Positions 26,401 to 29,867 of a DNA stretch of 29,867 nucleotides are shown here, piece by piece. Source of the stretch: JAVJSU01 sp040219275 (GTDB lineage Bacteria; Chloroflexota; Anaerolineae; Aggregatilineales; Phototrophicaceae). The stretch lies in contig JAVJSU010000083.1 of NCBI GenBank assembly GCA_040219275.1, positions 1 to 29,867 of the forward strand, given 5' to 3'. The notes beneath the pieces are model-generated. The model made no database searches. It was given only the letters and a program-made list of their open reading frames with translations, and was not told where the DNA came from. The position numbers were made by a program, and so were the translations under genes. Positions within the stretch are counted from its first letter, which is position 1, and every line of letters begins with the position of its first letter.

Positions 26401-26893
26401 CGACGCTGAAAGGTTGTTCGAGGTCAGGATTAATAAAATGCCAGTTATGGCTGTTCAGGTCAATAAAGGATAAATGCGGGGCAGGGCGTTCTAATCTATG
26501 GCTGATCTGCTCCCACGGTTTTTGAATTTGTGGTGGAATACCCTTTTCAGGCGGTTCGGGTTCAGAATACCAGTAGAGGTGTGCCAGAATGCTGAACAAT
26601 GACGAAGCACGGAGCAAATAGTCATCAGGCAGGTCAGGGCTTGCCGCACTTAAAATGGGCATCTCTCCGAGGACTTTTCTTACAGCATAGGTGCGAAAGA
26701 GCGACGGAATCGCGGTGGCGACCTCATCCCATGCCTTATGGCTAGAAGGAAGTTGCTTGAGTGGCTCCTGACGGGGCATAAACCCATGTGAATATGAAAG
26801 CGAGCCAAGATTCTCATGCCCTAAACGATCATTAACGGAGATTGCTTCCTCCAAAACATGGCGCGCAGGTGCAATATCAAGTTGTTTCATCAT
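23462..26893 (-). CDS. IDO-like heme oxygenase fused to FAD/NADPH reductase and cytochrome b5
   Basis: A 1143-aa, apparently cytoplasmic, multidomain redox enzyme. Residues ~35-400 follow the IDO pattern: early GF-x-P and LP, AHLYWY, PW-x-Q-x-SHRLERP, NWHFINP, AQEAV, VNPNPY, a GPSGTAIPS loop aligning with human IDO1 GGSAGQSS, RHRL with His356 as probable proximal heme ligand, and GGVGG (human GTGGT). Residues ~405-800 are P450-reductase-like: RLYSISS (577-583, FAD), GTGSGFLARL (616-625), FAGGTGIAP (664-672), FFGTRQREDFYY (692-703) and YLCGR (778-782, NADPH). There is no FMN domain. Residues ~838-915 are cytochrome b5 with HPGG (His873) and His897 or 898 as axial ligands. Residues ~916-1143 are helical and unrecognised. 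ATG at 26893 follows AGGAG by 8 nt. The inferred electron path is NADPH to FAD to b5 to the N-terminal heme. The IDO call is by-eye similarity; the substrate is unknown. Confidence 0.82.
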   Translation of the reverse strand: MMKQLDIAPARHVLEEAISVNDRLGHENLGSLSYSHGFMPRQEPLKQLPSSHKAWDEVATAIPSLFRTYAVRKVLGEMPILSAASPDLPDDYLLRASSLFSILAHLYWYSEPEPPEKGIPPQIQKPWEQISHRLERPAPHLSFIDLNSHNWHFINPDLEQPFSVENLKLAIPMIGNEDERRFQMTPVELLYQFSPLMDAILTAQEAVLHDDPETLKQALVFISDTLKFQTFTTLMKVNPNPYNDLYINPVVWGKTAALFASPFQPDNSVPGPSGTAIPSFTTLDIFFGRKRYTTTVGHETDRTRAWFPKHWREWLSAIDSVSVTDYVMQKDDATLKGIYDETLGAYAGDNGMLSRHRLKAYGFLDLSFKAGRVKTLGGVGGSYTARIWDRMATELDEARLERYGSYPETTHMVTVKRVDSLRDHEVSRIVFDIANTGIRYQAGDRCGILPENSPELIEKTLKALRAQGDEIIHLNGAWRRHVNLRYGYQDVTDLPLRTLLEFGRIRPIDRPVALNLYGLTNNATLRKILDSWAEDQWELWDLLEMLAEAGYNTRRLWKALPGDYEHICRLITPERWRLYSISSVMEDQADELHLTIGGLQYKTTESDVSQEAQRHGTGSGFLARLQRARLHEDALTDDERIAIKIVHPPRFSLPHDIARPIVMFAGGTGIAPMRSLIDARRNHPEAGMMWLFFGTRQREDFYYQTELEPLVAQGRLHIQTAFSRDDVDAVFDPTSARFEFVTGQRAHLNDKMLEETNARLLWDLLRSPKDGGHGAYFYLCGRTAFANTIMNTIKQIIARYAENEDVQNTMFYRMVGEDRFMLEIFTSYTGPHFDEVKQPFNISDVVLHNDDEHGYWIIVSGRVYDMNEFNHIHPGGAKIIQSYAGMDGTIAYQKVEHHINPEVDAMLGMYELGVLKTLEFGQAWGIALSDKGLQFITLRDAFYAWVDVLYMIVEIENAVLNDFRIRYEPFTDIETADYVVLSATKVQQLGLAHERLVTSYLDHVLGKPIETLWAMTIGLLKYENLDAGWMRNRLDEIQAEPASQAVIHLAQKLREHIKQDDERLTASAQVLEAQYGAFCDSLAQEDCRLIDELKMAIRDGVMVFETYEQHTITRSGDKLLKIMYRMPTILEQFYIRLSRTLDL

Positions 26894-26915
26894 TCGGGAA
26901 GCTCCTCACCCGTCT

Positions 26916-27800
26916 TTACAGTGTCCCCACCACAGCAAGGCAAATATCAGCACGTCCAACCGTACCGATGAGGCGATTGTCTTTGACGACTGGCAGGCGG
27001 TGAATATTTTTCTGTAGCATCAGGGCGGCGACTTTGGCGACATGGTCATCGGGTTCAACCACCAGCGGATTGGTGATGATGAGCGGCGCAATGGGCTGGT
27101 ACATCAATTCGCTACCCTTACGCAAAAACAGCCGGAACGCCTGCTCAAGTGTGCCGCCTTCTTCCATAATTTCATCAATGTCCGGCATGGCGGCGCGTAA
27201 CACATCGCCTACCGAAAGCACTCCGATAAAATTATTGTCATCGTCAATCACCATTAAATCACCCATACCCGATAGCGCAATGATCTCTGCGGCACGATGT
27301 AAGGTATCATCCGTGCGAATACGGACGGCGCGAACGGTCATAATCCCCTTAACGTGCATAAACGGCATATCCACCGAAGCCCGCCAATCAGCCAGCAGTT
27401 CATCCAGCGCCGGATACAACTTGATCTCCGCCGGATCCCACGGTGTTACCAGATAATAATCAATGATGGTGCGGTTTACTGCCTGTATTGCCGCTTTTGG
27501 GTCTGGCGCGTCCGTAAGGAGTAGGCGGCGCGAGTGGGGATAAAGGTTTTTCGTGTCATCGAGAAATGCTATTCCCTGCTCATCTGATTCGCCGCGCAGT
27601 TCATAAATGATGAGGGCAATTTGTTCGCCCTGCTCACGATAATGATGCAAAATACTGAGCGGATCGCTTAACGGGTCAGAATCAGGAAAGGTGACGACAA
27701 TACGATACCCTTCGACATATCGGTGGCGCAGGATTTCTTCCAGCGAACCGGTACCCTGACCGGGATGGCTGACCAGAAAGATGATCGGTTCCTGATGCAT
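26916..27800 (-). CDS. Degenerate receiver domain fused to a CBS-domain pair
   Basis: The 294-aa protein has two parts. Residues ~1-140 resemble the receiver-like domain found at the front of some thioredoxin-reductase-like FAD oxidoreductases (pattern G-x-x-ALII...FLDD...P-x-x-RRLLLTD...AI-x-AVN...DYYL-x-x-PWDP). The phosphorylation site is lost: the Asp position is Glu67, the acidic pocket near the N-terminus reads VSHPG, and the lysine before PWDP is Thr119. Residues ~150-205 and ~235-290 are two CBS motifs (MTVRAVRI...VIDDDNNFIGVLSVGDVL and ITNPLVVEP...HRLPVVKDNRLIGTVGRAD), a pair that usually binds AMP, ATP or similar. A ligand-responsive regulatory partner of the redox fusion is likely. 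Its ATG lies 5 bp after the RidA stop and its own stop is 22 bp before the fusion start. Confidence 0.82.
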   Translation of the reverse strand: MHQEPIIFLVSHPGQGTGSLEEILRHRYVEGYRIVVTFPDSDPLSDPLSILHHYREQGEQIALIIYELRGESDEQGIAFLDDTKNLYPHSRRLLLTDAPDPKAAIQAVNRTIIDYYLVTPWDPAEIKLYPALDELLADWRASVDMPFMHVKGIMTVRAVRIRTDDTLHRAAEIIALSGMGDLMVIDDDNNFIGVLSVGDVLRAAMPDIDEIMEEGGTLEQAFRLFLRKGSELMYQPIAPLIITNPLVVEPDDHVAKVAALMLQKNIHRLPVVKDNRLIGTVGRADICLAVVGTL

Positions 27801-27805
27801 TAGCT

Positions 27806-28258
27806 TTAGTCCCCGTCGATAACCTCGAAAATTGCCTCGATTTCAACCGCGAATCCGACAGGCAGAGAGACAAAACCAAGCGCACTGCGCGCATGATGTC
27901 CCCGCGTTTCTTTGCCGAATATCTCCCAGATTAATTCTGAAGCGCCGTTAATCACAAGGTGCTGATCTGTAAAATCGGGGACGGAATTGACTGCGCCGAG
28001 TAGCTTTACACAACGTAGATTGTTCAATGTTCCGGTTAAGATGTAAGCGGCTTGCAGAAGTTGCACCGCGCACACTCTCGCCGCCGCTTGCCCTTGCTCG
28101 ACAGTCAAATCTTGCCCTAATTTGCCCTGATAGCCGCTGGATACATGTCCGGAGGTATAGAGGGCATTCCCAATGCGTGAGGCGGGTGCGAGATTTGCCG
28201 ATGGTTTATAGTCGGTAAGGTCAATGCCAAGTGATTTTGCTTTTTCGTCAGGTGTCAT
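27806..28258 (-). CDS. RidA/YjgF family protein (imine/enamine deaminase-like)
   Basis: The 150-aa length and pattern fit the RidA (YjgF/YER057c/UK114) family: LYTSGHV, G-x-LG-x-DLT-x-EQGQ-x-AAR, LL-x-A near residue 70, and the C-terminal HARSALGFVSLP...VEIEAI. Arg124 occupies the position of the substrate-carboxylate-binding arginine of RidA, and Glu141 that of the conserved glutamate, so an active imine deaminase is plausible. Family members hydrolyse 2-aminoacrylate-type enamines/imines; some are 2-aminomuconate deaminases in aromatic catabolism. ATG at 28258 follows AGGAG (28266-28270) at a good distance. It is the second gene of the four-gene operon. The specific substrate is unknown. 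Confidence 0.9.
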   Translation of the reverse strand: MTPDEKAKSLGIDLTDYKPSANLAPASRIGNALYTSGHVSSGYQGKLGQDLTVEQGQAAARVCAVQLLQAAYILTGTLNNLRCVKLLGAVNSVPDFTDQHLVINGASELIWEIFGKETRGHHARSALGFVSLPVGFAVEIEAIFEVIDGD

Positions 28259-28316
28259 GAAGTGTCTCCTTTATAGTTAAGTAAAGATTCCGGTGAAGAT
28301 TGTAAGACTCATCGCA

Positions 28317-29096
28317 CTACTTTAGTTGCCGGTATTGGGTGTGAATCGTCGCCATCATGTGAAACAGATCACTGCCCATGCTGACAAAACTATACCCTTC
28401 GGCGAGTCGGGCTTTCGTGCCTTCCGCATCAGGCGATATAGTGCCATAGGGAATCCCGCGCTGTTTGCACGCAGAAACCACTTTATGAATGGCATTCTGA
28501 AAAACGGGTAAATCGCTCCACAGTGCCGGAGGTAGCCCTAACGAGATGTGAAGATCAAATGGACCGACAAAGATGAGGTCAATTCCCGGTACAGCTAAGA
28601 TACTTTCGATATTTTCTACCGACTCGCGGGTTTCAATTTGCACGCCAATCATGATTTCATCGTTGGCATGAGTGACATACTCAACATGATTGGGCGTTCC
28701 AAAACCAAAATGCGGTATGAGACCGCCTGCACCACGCTCACCAATGGGTGGATAACGCGCATATCGCACAAGATCAGCCGCTTCTTGTACAGTGTTAATC
28801 ATGGGTACAATGATGCCCTGTGCGCCAGCATCCAACGCCTGCTTGATGTGGTACTGGTTCCCCTGTGCGACACGTACCAGTGGCGTGCATTTGCCCCCAC
28901 TGATGTCCGAAATAGTAGAGAGAATCATTGATGTGGTAGAGAGGTCTACCGGCGTATGCTCCATATCGACCAGTAACCAATCAAACAAGCCCTGTGCCGC
29001 GATCATCCGGGCAGTGTGGAAGCTATGTGTTTGCAACCATAACCCGATAGCAGGATTTCCCTGCCGAATTTGTGCAAGCGTCCAGTTTTGTCTCAC
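28317..29096 (-). CDS. HpcH/HpaI family aldolase
   Basis: The 259-aa protein is a class II, metal-dependent 2-oxo-acid aldolase of the HpcH/HpaI (2,4-dihydroxyhept-2-ene-1,7-dioate aldolase) family. Landmarks: FDWLLVDMEHTP (38-49, with the general-base His47), LVRVA with Arg75 for the keto acid, ALDAGAQGIIVPMI (87-100), RYPPIGERG (115-122), the metal ligand Glu155 in GVQIET, and Asp181 in VGPFDL. It would cleave, or form, a C-C bond next to pyruvate or a related 2-oxo acid; the aldehyde partner cannot be told from sequence. The start is GTG at 29096, preceded by a GGGGG ribosome site ~6 nt upstream. It is the first gene of the operon ending with the redox fusion. Confidence 0.9.
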   Translation of the reverse strand: MRQNWTLAQIRQGNPAIGLWLQTHSFHTARMIAAQGLFDWLLVDMEHTPVDLSTTSMILSTISDISGGKCTPLVRVAQGNQYHIKQALDAGAQGIIVPMINTVQEAADLVRYARYPPIGERGAGGLIPHFGFGTPNHVEYVTHANDEIMIGVQIETRESVENIESILAVPGIDLIFVGPFDLHISLGLPPALWSDLPVFQNAIHKVVSACKQRGIPYGTISPDAEGTKARLAEGYSFVSMGSDLFHMMATIHTQYRQLK

Positions 29097-29126
29097 AATA
29101 ACCCCCAGCGTGTTAATATGTATTTC

Positions 29127-29156
29127 ATTATGTCATAGGGGGCGTATCTGTGCCAA
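29127..29156 (-). promoter_or_regulatory. Candidate sigma-70-type promoter of the four-gene operon
   Basis: On the minus strand TTGGCA (29151-29156) and CATAAT (29127-29132) are separated by 18 bp, each one mismatch from consensus. Transcription would start near 29120, giving a leader of about 25 nt that holds the GGGGG ribosome site before the GTG at 29096. Confidence 0.45.
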
Positions 29157-29276
29157 TTCGGCGCGAGGCAGTCGGGATTGGGAGGAAAGCACGAGATTTA
29201 TTGCTATCAAAAGGTTTGGTGTTTATGAAGCAAAAGCTTAATTTACTGCGTGTGAACCTGAGAGGGTAAACAGATT

Positions 29277-29621
29277 TTGCGTATGCGGTTACGAATCAAC
29301 AAAGAAACGGGCGCATTCACTTATTTGGATGGTTCGGGTGAACTTCCAACTAAAGAACCGGGTCGCGGTGGGAAAACACTGATACCTACGGATGTTGTCA
29401 AAACGGTATTTGATGACACTTCTGAGGCACAAATACGCAAGGATGCCGATGGAGTCCATACCCACATTCCATCCGGCAGACAAATCGTCGACCGTCCTTC
29501 ATTCCACACAAAACTTGAATTTGAATGGATGCCTGACGAGGCGCTATATGGGCTTGGCTCTCATGAAGAAGGGATGATGCGTTCGGCTCCTATGTTTGGT
29601 ACGAGTTCAATGACGAATTAG
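29277..29621 (+). pseudogene. Truncated N-terminus of a GH31-family glycoside hydrolase
   Basis: The 114-codon frame begins at TTG 29277 (AGAGGG lies ~10 nt upstream; ATG 29283 is an alternative). It reads like the N-terminal galactose-mutarotase-like domain of GH31 alpha-glucosidases/xylosidases: TGAFTYLDGSGEL, EPGRGGKTL-x-P-x-D-V, TVFDD, HTKLEFEW and ALYGLGSHEEGM (89-100). In intact GH31 enzymes this motif is followed by several hundred more residues including the catalytic barrel. Here the family resemblance stops right after GLGSHEEGMM and a stop follows 13 codons later, so the gene is cut off. It is divergent from the aldolase gene, with ~180 bp between. Confidence 0.55.
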
Positions 29622-29731
29622 CCTATTGTGTCATCCATGGTTCAGAATTCGATCAAATTGGAGAACTTACAGAGGCGGTAGGCAAGCAAGAGCTAATTTT
29701 TGGTGTATCAAATCATCGCACTGAACACTAG
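29567..29731 (+). pseudogene. Orphan reading-frame fragment after the GH31 break
   Basis: In a different plus-strand frame from the GH31 fragment, 54 codons without a start codon run to TAG at 29729-29731 and read like protein: AFGSYVWYEFNDELAYC, VIHGSEFDQIGE, LIFGVSNHRTEH. The fragment begins just where GH31 similarity ends, which is what a deletion junction joining two unrelated genes would leave. I recognise no family. Confidence 0.25.
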
Positions 29732-29736
29732 TGGGT

Positions 29737-29761
29737 CAAATGGCATGAAGAACGCCATTTG
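29737..29761. terminator. Hairpin between converging fragments
   Basis: CAAATGGC (29737-29744) pairs perfectly with GCCATTTG (29754-29761) around a 9-nt loop. It lies between the orphan fragment ending at 29731 and the minus-strand frame ending at 29805. There is no long T run, so a bidirectional terminator role is only possible. Confidence 0.3.
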
Positions 29762-29804
29762 TTGAGCCGCTCAATCGGTCGGTGAGTGACTGCCGCAGAA
29801 GCTC

Positions 29805-29867
29805 CTACCCGGTGAAGTCGACGAGCACGAGCACGGTCGCGCCGTTGTCGCCGTTTGCCATTCCAGA
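29805..29867 (-). CDS. Possible C-terminal sliver of a minus-strand gene entering from the right
   Basis: Twenty sense codons are open from the right edge to a TAG at 29807-29805, reading SGMANGDNGATVLVLVDFTG. Codons are strongly GC-ended (GCG, GTG, CTC, GTC, GAC, TTC, ACC), unlike the rest of the window. It is too short to identify and may be chance. Confidence 0.2.
   Translation of the reverse strand, partial: SGMANGDNGATVLVLVDFTG

Noticed and set aside
25680..26893. N-terminal domain of the fusion as a nitric-oxide-synthase oxygenase domain, because of the attached reductase.
   Set aside because: No NOS-like heme-cysteine signature was seen, the flavodoxin domain typical of NOS reductases is missing, and the segment order follows IDO from start to end.
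28792..29241. 149-codon plus-strand open frame opposite the aldolase gene.
   Set aside because: It is a shadow of the well-supported aldolase frame, has no ribosome site and reads as low-quality Cys/Arg-rich translation.

Overview
The window looks like a chromosomal contig from an environmental filamentous-type bacterium, most likely Chloroflexota (Anaerolineae-like). That call is an inference. It rests on the mix of a huge secreted beta-helix/DUF11/Fn3-like protein, a MalT-type LuxR regulator of about 870 aa, a DUF4386 membrane protein and an 80-aa Chloroflexota-style conserved small protein. No rRNA, tRNA, CRISPR or intact mobile element was seen. Nearly all genes lie on the minus strand.

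Layout. (1) Positions 1-959 (+) hold the 3' end of a giant secreted protein that enters from the left, followed by a terminator. (2) Positions 1129-6706 (-) hold a regulator-led cluster: a LuxR/MalT-type ATPase regulator, a secreted alpha/beta hydrolase, a small conserved protein, a four-TM protein and a DUF4386 protein. (3) Positions 6909-22667 (-) hold one 5252-codon gene for a secreted mosaic protein. It has five beta-helix regions, about a dozen DUF11-like domains, Fn3 domains, nine Fn3-like repeats, a lectin-like beta-sandwich and an acidic Pro/Thr tail. Its 3' end is an inverted paralogous copy of region 1, terminator included, so the two giant genes converge on cluster 2. (4) Positions 22668-23461 are a non-coding, decayed-looking gap. 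(5) Positions 23462-29096 (-) hold a tight four-gene operon with gaps of 58, 5 and 22 bp: HpcH/HpaI-type aldolase, RidA-family protein, degenerate receiver plus CBS-pair protein, and a 1143-aa redox fusion. (6) Positions 29277-29867 hold a truncated GH31 N-terminus, an orphan reading-frame remnant and a GC-rich sliver of another gene.

The most interesting object is the 1143-aa fusion. I read residues ~35-400 as an indoleamine 2,3-dioxygenase (IDO)-like heme domain, ~405-800 as a cytochrome P450 reductase-type FAD/NADPH module without an FMN domain, ~838-915 as a cytochrome b5 domain, and the last ~225 residues as an unrecognised helical domain. In human cells IDO1 is a separate protein reduced by cytochrome b5 and P450 reductase. 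Here the same three activities appear to sit in one chain, which suggests a self-sufficient NADPH-driven heme oxygenase. Its operon partners are an imine/enamine-handling RidA protein, a 2-oxo-acid aldolase and a non-phosphorylatable receiver-CBS sensor. These would fit oxidative ring opening of an aromatic amine or indole followed by deamination and C-C cleavage, but substrate and pathway are inference only.
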